Assembly: GCF_014695975.1 (NCBI RefSeq)
Contig: NZ_JACJPI010000045.1
Location: 120,391 to 184,390 of the forward strand
DNA: 64,000 nucleotides
Reading direction: 5' to 3'
Origin: Leptolyngbya sp. FACHB-321
Lineage (GTDB): Bacteria; Cyanobacteriota; Cyanobacteriia; Leptolyngbyales; Leptolyngbyaceae
Shown here: one piece after another, positions 1 through 7,710 of the stretch
How positions within the stretch are numbered: the first letter of the stretch is position 1
How the letters are laid out: every line of letters begins with the position of its first letter
The notes under the pieces: model-generated
Seen by the model: the letters and a program-made list of their open reading frames with translations, nothing else
Database searches by the model: none
What the model was told of the DNA's origin: nothing
Translations under genes and position numbers: made by a program

Positions 1-111
1 GCAACAAAAAAGTTGACAGCAAAATGCGCTTGGTTTCCTTTATAAGCATCTCCAAGTAGCTTGTCAAAGCTAACTATGAATTAAGTGGCTCATAATTATT
101 TGTAAGATGCA

Positions 112-170
112 TTGAGCGAAGTCGAAACGCCCTCAGTTCTGCGTGTCGGTGGGTTGAGCGCAGTCGAAAC
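112..170. repeat. Pair of short dispersed repeats (TTGAGCGNAGTCGAAAC)
   Basis: The 17-base motif TTGAGCGAAGTCGAAAC lies at 112-128 and recurs with one change (TTGAGCGCAGTCGAAAC) at 154-170. Motifs of this form are common between genes in cyanobacteria. No function is visible. The rest of positions 1-243 shows no gene. Confidence 0.55.
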
Positions 171-243
171 CCGATCTCTCAGTAGTGCTTAATTTAGCCC
201 TCCTACTTATTTTTTACAGATTGGGTGTCGAGAATCTGTACAG

Positions 244-660
244 CTAAGAGCCACAAGCTTTTTGCAAGATAGAAGCATCTATAGTATCAACTTTGACTGC
301 TTCCCAGGCTGTAGTTTCTTTAAAGACTCTCATCGACTGATCATCAAAAAGAGCAATGAGCTGTTTCACTCTAGACTTCTTTTCTTTACAGGTATATTCC
401 CGCGTCACAATAGTAGCAACAGTGCCATCTTCTTCTGGCTTCTGCCCGATTTCAAACGTTTTGATCTCGGAAACATTCCCTTTGCGTTTGATAGAGCTTC
501 GATCAAGAAAAAACTTGTTTCCTGCATCACTCTCTGCGACAAAGAACCAATCCTCAGCTTGAGCAGCAGTGGCGAGAACAACAACGGTTGCTGTTAGGAA
601 AAGCGAACAATAAACTCTCGAAATTCTCATACTTTTCAGCTTTTTAGTAACGAACGACAT
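244..660 (-). CDS. Small exported protein, surface-adhesin E-like
   Basis: This 138-residue protein opens with a basic stretch followed by a hydrophobic segment (about residues 14-35) ending in an Ala-rich AQA site, so it should be exported. The mature part starts with DWFFVAESDAG and continues with a predicted beta-rich domain containing FFLDRSSIKRKGN and a conserved-looking Cys in YTCKEKK. This pattern resembles the surface-adhesin protein E family (short periplasmic proteins beginning W..V..), but the match is from memory and weak. It stands alone at the window edge. The role is unknown; a cell-envelope protein is the most that can be said. Confidence 0.6.
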   Translation of the reverse strand: MSFVTKKLKSMRISRVYCSLFLTATVVVLATAAQAEDWFFVAESDAGNKFFLDRSSIKRKGNVSEIKTFEIGQKPEEDGTVATIVTREYTCKEKKSRVKQLIALFDDQSMRVFKETTAWEAVKVDTIDASILQKACGS

Positions 661-1084
661 ACCAGAACAACTAACTCACTTAATCACCAATTTGCACCGT
701 ACCAGAAGTGCAACAGTTTAATGGCTGGATCACTAGCGGCAGGCCTCGACCAACCGAAGCAGAAGCAGCTAAGCCACCTGGCACAGGCAAGAATTAGATG
801 AAGAGGCTAGGTTTCCCTGCATTAACCTAACCGATAATATCGGCGATCGCGATGTTTTGCTTTTATTTGATCAAAGCCCTGGTTTGGATGGGTATATTGA
901 CATCAGATAGTTTTGTCCAGCACTAGAGAATAATTGCCACTTTTAGGAGTTCTGCCAGAGAAAGCCCTCCCAATCAAGCTTTTTCTCTGTCTTTCACAAA
1001 AGCGCCCCACCTGGCAGCGTAGATAGTTGAATATTTTTTGTACTAGCCTGACTCTCACTTACTCATACAGTAGGAGCATTCTGC
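661..1084. other. Intergenic region with possible gene remnants
   Basis: No complete gene is visible. A plus-strand frame ending at about 799 reads as a Pro- and Ala-rich tail (GRPRPTEAEAAKPPG) without a start. Another frame near 848-910 reads DVLLLFDQSPGLDGYIDIR before a stop. Both look more protein-like than random sequence and may be decayed C-terminal fragments. One HIP1 octamer lies near 844. A Shine-Dalgarno AGGAG at 1072-1076 belongs to the next gene. Confidence 0.3.
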
Positions 1085-1492
1085 ATGAACACAAGACCTA
1101 CACCCGCATTCGTCGCGGCATCATATTTCGCTCTAGCAGTGGGGATGGTTGCCTTCCTCATGGGGCTTTGGAACTCTTCAATGCTTTTGGATGAAAAGGG
1201 GTTGTACTTTACGCTTTTAATGTACGCCCTCTTTTCTGCAGTCTCGCTACAAAAGAGTGTTCGCGATCGCAGTGAAGGCATTCCAGTTACCAGTTTTTAC
1301 TACGGGATTTGTTGGTGCTCCATCATTCTCTGTGTCGGGTTACTCTCTGTTAGTTTATGGAATGCCAGTTGGGCATTGAGCGAAAAGGGGTTTTATGGCA
1401 TGGCTTTTCTGCTCAGCTTGTTTGCAGCAATTGCCGTTCAGAAGAATACCCGAGACTTAAGCACAACTTTGGATAGGCTAAAGAGCCGCTAG
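1085..1492 (+). CDS. YiaA/YiaB-family inner membrane protein
   Basis: This 135-residue protein is almost entirely membrane-embedded, with four hydrophobic segments (about residues 8-28, 39-53, 72-92 and 101-118) forming two tandem copies of a two-helix unit. Each unit has a similar signature: LWNSSMLLDEKGLYFTLLM in the first and LWNASWALSEKGFYGMAFL in the second, followed by QKSVRD or QKNTRD. This internal duplication is characteristic of the YiaA/YiaB two-helix domain family. An AGGAG ribosome-binding site sits 8 bases before the ATG. The biological role of the family is unknown. It stands alone in its orientation with the hydrolase gene following 140 bases later. Confidence 0.85.
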   Translation: MNTRPTPAFVAASYFALAVGMVAFLMGLWNSSMLLDEKGLYFTLLMYALFSAVSLQKSVRDRSEGIPVTSFYYGICWCSIILCVGLLSVSLWNASWALSEKGFYGMAFLLSLFAAIAVQKNTRDLSTTLDRLKSR

Positions 1493-1540
1493 CCAAACAG
1501 GACTACCGTAAGCAGCGAAAAAAGCGCGATCGCCTCTCAC

Positions 1541-1590
1541 TGTCGATCGTGTTGAGTATAGTTAAATCCTTGCCCTTATTGTCGATCGTG
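1541..1590 (+). repeat. Direct repeat TGTCGATCGTG upstream of the hydrolase gene
   Basis: TGTCGATCGTG occurs at 1541-1551 and again at 1580-1590, 39 bases apart, in the gap before the alpha/beta hydrolase. The first copy is followed by TTGAG and the second by CTCAAC. A regulatory site or chance HIP1-like sequence are both possible. Confidence 0.35.
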
Positions 1591-1632
1591 CTCAACTACT
1601 AGAATAAAGAAAAGTTCTTGTGAACAGAAGCG

Positions 1633-2580
1633 ATGACAACTTCCCTGCATTGGCGACATCGGGTAGGCAATCAGCGCGATTGGGTTTGGCGCGGCTGGCA
1701 GACTCGCTACACCTACCTTCGAGCCGCGAAACCGGGGAGTACAACGCCGCTCATTTTGCTGCATGGGTTTGGTGCGTCGATCGGGCATTGGCGCAACAAC
1801 CTGGATGCATTGGCAGAGCATCACACCGTTTATGCACTGGATATGTTGGGTTTTGGCGCCTCTGAGAAAGCCTGTGCATCCTATAAAACCGATCTGTGGG
1901 TCGAGCAGGTTTACGACTTTTGGCAAACTTTTATCCAAACTCCTGTAGTGCTGGTGGGAAACTCGATCGGCTCGCTAATCTGTATGGCTGCTGCTGCTGC
2001 TCATCCCGATATGGTTGCAGGCGTGGTGATGATCAGCCTGCCCGATCTGTCGATGGAGGAAGAAGCACTGCCGAAACCATTGCGTCCTTTCGTCGCCAGT
2101 GTCAAACGCTTGATCCTCTCGCCACTTTTGCTTAGAGCGTTGTTCCCCCTAGTGCGACGACCAAAGTTTGTGCGTACTTGGGCATCGATCGCCTACGCTC
2201 AGCCAACCGCTATCACTGACGAACTGATCGACATCCTTGCAGGACCGCCTCAAGACCGGGGTTCGGCTCAAGCCTTTGCCGCCATTTTTAGAGCCGTTAC
2301 CGATGCGCGCTATAGTCCTCACATTAGAACCGTCTTACCGACGCTGACAGTGCCAATGCTGTTGCTCTGGGGACAGCAAGACCGCATGATTCCCAAACAG
2401 TTTGCCCGTCCAAGTCAGTACGGTGAGTACAATCCCAACCTCAAACTGATTGAACTCGAAAATGCGGGACATTGCCCCCACGATGAATGCCCCGAACAAG
2501 TGAACGAAGCGATTTTAGACTGGCTGGTTTCGTGGAAACTTAAGAGGGGTGAGGAGAGAATAGCAAAGGTAGAAGAGTAG
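1633..2580 (+). CDS. Alpha/beta-fold hydrolase
   Basis: A 315-residue alpha/beta hydrolase. The oxyanion-loop motif LLHGFGASIGHWRNN lies near residues 46-60. The nucleophile elbow GNSIGS (about 109-114) places a serine in the catalytic position. An Asp in GQQDRM (about 248-253) and the His in NAGHCPHDE (about 277-285) complete the triad. Cyanobacteria and plants encode several proteins of this type that act on esters or chlorophyll-related substrates; the substrate here cannot be read from sequence. The ATG is chosen because the recognisable domain begins soon after it. The C-terminal tail (KLKRGEERIAKVEE) is charged and probably disordered. Confidence 0.85.
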   Translation: MTTSLHWRHRVGNQRDWVWRGWQTRYTYLRAAKPGSTTPLILLHGFGASIGHWRNNLDALAEHHTVYALDMLGFGASEKACASYKTDLWVEQVYDFWQTFIQTPVVLVGNSIGSLICMAAAAAHPDMVAGVVMISLPDLSMEEEALPKPLRPFVASVKRLILSPLLLRALFPLVRRPKFVRTWASIAYAQPTAITDELIDILAGPPQDRGSAQAFAAIFRAVTDARYSPHIRTVLPTLTVPMLLLWGQQDRMIPKQFARPSQYGEYNPNLKLIELENAGHCPHDECPEQVNEAILDWLVSWKLKRGEERIAKVEE

Positions 2581-2681
2581 GGCGGGAGCAGGGGGAGCAG
2601 AGGACATAACTGATAACGCTCCGGCAAGAAGGCGTAAAGCGCTACCCAGAACTTCCCTTGCCTCCTCTGCCTCTCATCCTC

Positions 2682-4031
2682 CTATGCAATGCTGCCGCGT
2701 TTTCTAGCTTCCTTGTAGGAAGTGCCAACGTTTTTCAAGCCAGCGCGAATCATTTGTTGTTCCAGAAGGGCGAAGAAACGGCTGCGATCGCCCCCCCTTA
2801 CAACTGCCTGATTGTGTGCCTCTGCCAATGCCACTGGATAGCCATACCCTTTCTGCACCTGTGCCAACGTTAGACTAAGCGCTGTATCTAGCAAATTAGC
2901 ATCTTCTGCAACCCAGGCAGGGAACTCAATGCGGGCGATCTCTGTACCGACATGGACATAGCAGAAGTAGATGTGATGGTTTCCGTAAAGCTCTAGAATG
3001 CGGGCAGAACTCCGCCAGAGAGGGCTGCGCTGTCCAGGTTTTAGCTCCATTGCCCACAGGGCTGCATCCTTCAGTGGCTCTAATACCTGACAGGGCGCAT
3101 GAGCCAGTGGAAAGCCTTCACGATCGCCCAACCCACTACAGTGCGTGGGGCAATCAGGCGTATCGTAGGGGCAGGCTTGCAACCGCAGAAAGTTGAGCGC
3201 TTCCCCACTCCGCGAGGCGCTGATGTAGCCAACGAGTGGAATCCCCAGAGTGCGAAGTTTCTCCCAGGCATCTAGAATAGGCGGCAAGATGCGATCGCGT
3301 GCCTCCCCTGGCAACGAGTCGAGAAACCAGTAAATGAGAGAGCCATCGACCATTGCGAGGGATGGGGGAGTCGGGAGTCGGGAGTCGGGAGTCGGGAGTT
3401 GAGAGGTTCTGAGTTTTGAGTTTTGAAATGTTTTTGCCTCCGTATCTCCACATCTCCACGTTTCCGTGTCCTCTCTTACCTCCCCTGCTGCTTCCGCCTT
3501 CTGCCTTCTGCCTTCTGCCTCCTGCCTTCTAATCTCTTCTCCTAACTCTGCTAGCACGATCGCCTCCGACACGGTGCGCCGATAGCCCATCCATTCTTCG
3601 GTGCGGATGCCCCACTGGCGTGAGACGTAAAGATCTTCAGGACGGTAAAACACTTCGGGCAAGCTATCGAGCAGGGGAAGACGGTTTTGACCGTAATGCA
3701 GCACAATCCGCCCAACGTTGATGAGGTAGCAATAGGCAATTTCGTGGTGGCTGGGGGCGATTTGAGACCCATCAGTTGCCAAAACAGTGTGAGCCGCCGG
3801 TGGAACGGAAATACTGCCGCGCAGGTTGAGCGACTCGACTGGTGCGGCAGCGGTAAAGCTCAGGCGATCGCGCCAGGTCTGTTGCTGCTCAACTAACACA
3901 TCCTGGTGTCGATGTGCCTGTCCTAACAGCGTTTGCGCTCGTTCTAGCCGCTGTTTGGTTGCCGTTGCTTCAAGCGTTAGCTGCTGACTGATGCCCTGCA
4001 TTTGTTGGGCAAGCTTTGTGAGGTCAAGCAT
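2682..4031 (-). CDS. nurA: NurA-domain nuclease with in-frame repeat insertion
   Basis: This 449-residue protein matches the NurA 5'-3' nuclease family. An N-terminal coiled region (about 1-55) is followed by the nuclease core, with metal-binding Asp in VLATDGSQI (about residue 86) and a second Asp in LAMVDGSLIYWF (about 228). A C-terminal part includes EFPAWVAED and a Tyr/Glu-rich end. NurA usually works with the HerA translocase in DNA end resection; no herA is in this window. Residues about 164-224 (DNA 3362-3540) are low-complexity and encoded by tandem heptamers, (GTCGGGA)n and (CTGCCTT)n, plus a TTTTGAG tract. This stretch lies between two conserved blocks and looks like intergenic repeat DNA captured in frame. 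Confidence 0.8.
   Translation of the reverse strand: MLDLTKLAQQMQGISQQLTLEATATKQRLERAQTLLGQAHRHQDVLVEQQQTWRDRLSFTAAAPVESLNLRGSISVPPAAHTVLATDGSQIAPSHHEIAYCYLINVGRIVLHYGQNRLPLLDSLPEVFYRPEDLYVSRQWGIRTEEWMGYRRTVSEAIVLAELGEEIRRQEAEGRRQKAEAAGEVREDTETWRCGDTEAKTFQNSKLRTSQLPTPDSRLPTPPSLAMVDGSLIYWFLDSLPGEARDRILPPILDAWEKLRTLGIPLVGYISASRSGEALNFLRLQACPYDTPDCPTHCSGLGDREGFPLAHAPCQVLEPLKDAALWAMELKPGQRSPLWRSSARILELYGNHHIYFCYVHVGTEIARIEFPAWVAEDANLLDTALSLTLAQVQKGYGYPVALAEAHNQAVVRGGDRSRFFALLEQQMIRAGLKNVGTSYKEARKRGSIA
3362..3540. repeat. STRR-type heptamer repeats inside the nurA frame
   Basis: Three repeat types lie side by side: about five GTCGGGA units near 3368-3400, a TTTTGAG tract near 3408-3427, and CTGCCTT-type units near 3490-3530. 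All are multiples of seven bases, the form of short tandemly repeated repetitive sequences described in cyanobacteria. The reading frame of nurA stays open across them. Confidence 0.75.
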
Positions 4032-4738
4032 GGGGGAAAGGCGTAGGGGAGCATAGAGAATGGGCTTCGGCTTGAGCTTTCAACCTGCGCTCAAGCCGAA
4101 GGGCGCTCAACTGAACGGGCGTTAGGAGAAGTTTTGAGTTGTAAGTGATGGTGTCACTTATTATCGCTTTGTGGCGGAGTGAGGGTAGTCGGCAACAGGT
4201 GAAAAATTGAGTTTTGAGGGTTCTATTCTCCTCGAAGAGTGTTCTGCATTGCTTCCTCTGCCTTCCCTGCTCCCTTCTAGCTGCTGGTTGCGCACTCCTT
4301 GCGCCTCGCTCCGCTTCTTTCTTTACCTATTTTCCAAAATTTTTTGATCAACTCTCCAAAATATGTGTAACATCGCTGGTGAGTAAGTAAGAGCGCTAGA
4401 GAGGGAAAGTCTTTTTTCTGACGATCGCACCCTTCATTATTGTAGTAAGGGCAATGTATGATTGCTTTCAAACGTAGGGTCAAGACTGCGATTGATGGCT
4501 TTAATGATGGTTGCTTAAGACAAAAAGGTTTTTGCTTTCAAGCCTCCTTACCCAGCGCAGACTTTGGATCGTTTTTCTTTGTTGAAAAGCTGCTAAATTG
4601 GTGAATCTTTTTAAGGTTTATCTCTTTGTTTCTAAAGTGGTCGATCTGAACTAGATTGGGTATCATACCTAACACTAGATTCTGCTTGATTCGTTTTCAT
4701 AAACTCGCCTTTAACTGTTTAAGTGAGTAGACAGCATT
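4032..4738. other. Intergenic region between nurA and pilM
   Basis: The 707 bases separate the divergent nurA and pilM genes. The stretch holds a strong hairpin at 4065-4101 (listed separately). The 4520-4738 part is AT-rich with T tracts and is the probable pilM promoter area, though I cannot pick a confident -10/-35 pair. Reading frames in the region resemble no known protein. Confidence 0.5.
4065..4101. repeat. Perfect 13-bp inverted repeat (hairpin)
   Basis: CTTCGGCTTGAGC at 4065-4077 pairs with GCTCAAGCCGAAG at 4089-4101 around an 11-base loop. It lies just upstream of nurA, with no T tract, so it is not an obvious terminator. It could be a dispersed palindrome or a structure in the nurA leader. 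Confidence 0.6.
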
Positions 4739-5854
4739 GTGGTTAACTCTCTGAGAAATCTGCTTCCTGGAAAGCCTAAGGGCATTGGTATTGAGCTGTC
4801 TCCCGATCGGATTAGCGTGGCTCAGCTACGCAAGCAAGGTCAGACGTTTAAACTAGAGGCTTTGGCAACGGTTCCTATGCCAGAGGGACTGTTTCAAGAA
4901 GGTCAAATTGTTGATGCTGCGGGCATGGCTGAACTTATTCAGTCAACGCTTGCAGAAAATAAACTCAAAATTAAGCGGGTTGCTACAGCAGTGCCAGGGG
5001 GGCGCGATACTGTTACCCGCATTATTCCAATTCCAGCAGAGCTGAATGATCAGGAACTGCGGGAAATGGTTCTTAATCAAGAAGCGGGGCTTTATTTACC
5101 CTTTCCACGTGAAGAAGCAGACGTTGACTATCAAAAACTAGGGCTGTTTGTTGACGAAGACGGCATTGAAAAATTTCAGGTTTTGCTGGTAGCGACACGC
5201 AAAGAAATTACAGATTCTTATGTTCGCACCTTTCAGCAGGCTGGCTTGCAGATTGATGTGCTGGAAATCAGCAGCTTTTCACTAATTCGCACCATTCGTG
5301 AGCAGCTACGGCAGTTTTCACCCCAAGAAGCAGTAGCGATTGTAGATATTGAGTTTGAGAGCACCGAAATCTCGATCGCGGTGGATGGCGTACCTCAGTT
5401 TTCTCGTACTGTACCGATCGGCACTTACCAAATTCAAAGCGCTTTGTCGCGGGCTATGAACCTGCCTCCGTCGAGAAGTACTGAGTTACTCCAGAGCATG
5501 ACTATTCCCGTGAACCCGGCAGATGGGATGGGTAATCCTGGCAAGATGGGAGGCGGTAATCCAGGTGCAGCCGCTATGCTGCGGATTATTGGTGAACTGG
5601 CAGATGAGTTGCGGCGATCGATCGACTTCTACTTGAATCAGGGCGATAACCTGGAAGTAGCCCAATTGCTGCTAGCTGGACCTGGTGGCTCGATCGGTCA
5701 GCTCGACGAATTTTTCACGCAACGATTAAGTTTGCCAAGTAGTCAAATTGATCCGATTGCCGCGCTGGGTTTAGAAGTTGCTCAAGATGTACCTCTAGCC
5801 CAACGTCCAGGGCTAGGAGTAGTACTGGGCTTAGGTTTACGGGAGGCTAAGTAG
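4739..5854 (+). CDS. pilM: Type IV pilus assembly protein PilM
   Basis: A 371-residue actin-fold ATPase, cytoplasmic, that anchors the inner-membrane alignment complex of the type IV pilus by binding the N-terminus of PilN. The start is a GTG. Visible features are the first actin-like phosphate loop region (GIELSPDRISVAQL, about residues 16-29), VATAVPGGRD near 80, VAIVDIEFESTEISIAV near 200 with the family's second phosphate-binding region, and LLLAGPGGSIG near 315. It is the first gene of pilMNOQ; pilN starts two bases after the stop codon, so the genes are co-transcribed. Cyanobacterial pili drive phototactic twitching and DNA uptake. A Gly/Met-rich loop (about 260-280) is a local oddity. 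Confidence 0.95.
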   Translation: MVNSLRNLLPGKPKGIGIELSPDRISVAQLRKQGQTFKLEALATVPMPEGLFQEGQIVDAAGMAELIQSTLAENKLKIKRVATAVPGGRDTVTRIIPIPAELNDQELREMVLNQEAGLYLPFPREEADVDYQKLGLFVDEDGIEKFQVLLVATRKEITDSYVRTFQQAGLQIDVLEISSFSLIRTIREQLRQFSPQEAVAIVDIEFESTEISIAVDGVPQFSRTVPIGTYQIQSALSRAMNLPPSRSTELLQSMTIPVNPADGMGNPGKMGGGNPGAAAMLRIIGELADELRRSIDFYLNQGDNLEVAQLLLAGPGGSIGQLDEFFTQRLSLPSSQIDPIAALGLEVAQDVPLAQRPGLGVVLGLGLREAK

Positions 5855-5855
5855 G

Positions 5856-6680
5856 ATGTACAGTCTAGACATTAACTTTCTCAACGATCGACCGGAATAT
5901 AAACCGGAAGGCGCACGTCAGAAAACAAAGGCAGTCTCAACCGATAGTAAGCGACCGATCTTTGTTGGTGCGGCGGTAGCGGTCGCTCTGCTAGCAGCAG
6001 TCGGTGGCTCTCTGCTCTTCTTGCAGGCGCAAAACGCAACCCTTGAGCAACGGCAGTCTGAGTTAGCCAGCCAGCTCGGCGACTTAGAGGCTAAACAAAA
6101 GCAGATCGCTGCCATCAACGCCCAAACGCAAGAAATCAAAGCTGAAACGGCTGCGCTGGCAGGTGTGTTTAATCTGGTCAAGCCTTGGTCTGCTATGACG
6201 CAGGAGATGCGCGATCGTATCCCTCCTGGTGTACAGCTTTTAAGTATTACCCAATCAGTACCCACGGCTTCAGCAACGCCCCAGGCAGCACCAAGCCCAG
6301 GCGCGGCTCCCGCAGTTGTCAGTCCTCCTGGGTCAGTGCTTCAGATAGCGGGGATTGCTAATTCATTCAATGATGTCAACGACTTTTTGCTGGTGCTGCA
6401 AAAATCAAACTTTTTGAAAGCCGAGAATACAAAACTTGTGAAAGCGGAGCTGCAGAAAGAGGCTACTAGAGTTGAACCAGCCAGGCTGCAAAACTCTCAA
6501 CAGCAGCAATTGCGAACCGAACAACTGCCGCTATTGCCTAGACAGGTGGCATTTCAGATTGAAACAGCTTTAAGCGATGTACCTGCCTCTGATTTGTTGC
6601 GCGAACTTGACCGTAAAGGCGCAGTTGGTTTAGTGACCCGTATTGAGAATTTGCAACGTAAGGGAGTGATTAAACCATGA
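5856..6680 (+). CDS. pilN: Type IV pilus assembly protein PilN
   Basis: A 274-residue bitopic membrane protein. The cytoplasmic N-terminus begins MYSLDINFLNDRPEY, which fits the short INLLP-like segment that PilM binds. One transmembrane helix follows (about residues 36-56). A coiled-coil (about 58-95) precedes the periplasmic ferredoxin-like domain, interrupted by a Pro/Ala-rich insert (about 132-152). PilN pairs with PilO to form the alignment subcomplex linking the PilM ring to the PilQ secretin. The last four bases overlap the start of pilO (ATGA), which indicates translational coupling. Confidence 0.93.
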   Translation: MYSLDINFLNDRPEYKPEGARQKTKAVSTDSKRPIFVGAAVAVALLAAVGGSLLFLQAQNATLEQRQSELASQLGDLEAKQKQIAAINAQTQEIKAETAALAGVFNLVKPWSAMTQEMRDRIPPGVQLLSITQSVPTASATPQAAPSPGAAPAVVSPPGSVLQIAGIANSFNDVNDFLLVLQKSNFLKAENTKLVKAELQKEATRVEPARLQNSQQQQLRTEQLPLLPRQVAFQIETALSDVPASDLLRELDRKGAVGLVTRIENLQRKGVIKP

Positions 6681-7549
6681 CCGCTGGCGGTGATTTTATC
6701 CCCAACGATCCAAATCTTGATACTGAACCCAGTTATCCAGTTATTTTTGGCATCGCACTGACACCCGTTATCATCGGCACATTGCTGGCAGTCGGTGGTC
6801 TTGCACTGGCAGCTTATCTGTTCTTGAATTTTGTGCAGCCTGCGCTGGAACAATACAACGTCTTAAAGCAGAAGGTGCAGGATCAGGAAGCGCAAGTACA
6901 GCAGGCAGCCGCGATCGCTAAGCAAGATGCTGAAGCAAGAGCTAACCTCGAAGCTGCTAAAAAACAGGGTGCTGATGTTTTAACGTTGTTCTCTAATGAA
7001 GCCACCCTTAACACACTGCTACTTGACTTAAACCGTCAAATTGAAACGCGGAACGCTGGTGTAGCCAGACTAGAGCGCGATCGATTAGCAGCTTGTCCGG
7101 CATGGGTGCGTAACAACGTTGATGAATTGCGAAGGAGTGGTGTAGAAGTGGCACGGAAAGCTTCATTGAGAGAATTTACACCTAATGCAAAAGCGTCAGG
7201 GGTTATTACTGACAGTGCTTACGGTTCACTTGTAAACAATAAGCTCAAGCGTCAGGTTGCAAATGTCGTCTTTGAAGGCAATGTTAACCAAACGCAAGCC
7301 ATTTTCCGCAATATTGAGCGATTACAGCCGTTTCTTGTCTTCAAAGACGTGAAGATTGTCGTGGGTGACGGGACACAAGCCCCTACCACCGTGAATCGAC
7401 TGTTTGAGGTTCGGGGTAACACAGTGCAATTTTTGCCGAACTGCCAGCCTGAACCAAAGTTGACCACAACCTTCACGCTAGAAGCTCTGTCGCCCTTAAC
7501 AGCGGCAGAAAAACCAAAAGCTGCGCCTGCGCCTGCTCCCTCGCCGTAG
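6677..7549 (+). CDS. pilO: Type IV pilus assembly protein PilO
   Basis: A 290-residue inner-membrane protein with one transmembrane helix (about residues 20-45). A coiled-coil rich in Ala, Gln and Lys follows (about 53-100), then a periplasmic domain, ending in a Pro/Ala tail. It forms heterodimers with PilN and contacts PilQ. The start codon overlaps the pilN stop (ATGA). No pilP gene follows, which matches the usual cyanobacterial pilMNOQ arrangement rather than the proteobacterial pilMNOPQ one. Confidence 0.92.
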   Translation: MTAGGDFIPNDPNLDTEPSYPVIFGIALTPVIIGTLLAVGGLALAAYLFLNFVQPALEQYNVLKQKVQDQEAQVQQAAAIAKQDAEARANLEAAKKQGADVLTLFSNEATLNTLLLDLNRQIETRNAGVARLERDRLAACPAWVRNNVDELRRSGVEVARKASLREFTPNAKASGVITDSAYGSLVNNKLKRQVANVVFEGNVNQTQAIFRNIERLQPFLVFKDVKIVVGDGTQAPTTVNRLFEVRGNTVQFLPNCQPEPKLTTTFTLEALSPLTAAEKPKAAPAPAPSP

Positions 7550-7710
7550 CGTGATGAACGTCATAGTCTGACAAAAGTCATAGTCTGATGAAAAAAGTGT
7601 AATAAGGCAGCACGTTACCAAGTTGATTTCGTGACAGTTCATTTTTAGTATCAACAGCCCAAGCCCAGCATCTGTGCAAGCAATCTAACGATTTGAGTGA
7701 GGAAGGAACC

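Noticed and set aside
262..597. Plus-strand frame of 111 codons antisense to the first gene
   Set aside because: It mirrors the exported-protein gene on the minus strand, which has a signal peptide and a coherent domain; the plus frame has neither.
3367..3400. Regular GTCGGGA repeats as a possible CRISPR array
   Set aside because: Units are 7 bases with no spacers and lie in a reading frame; no cas genes are present.
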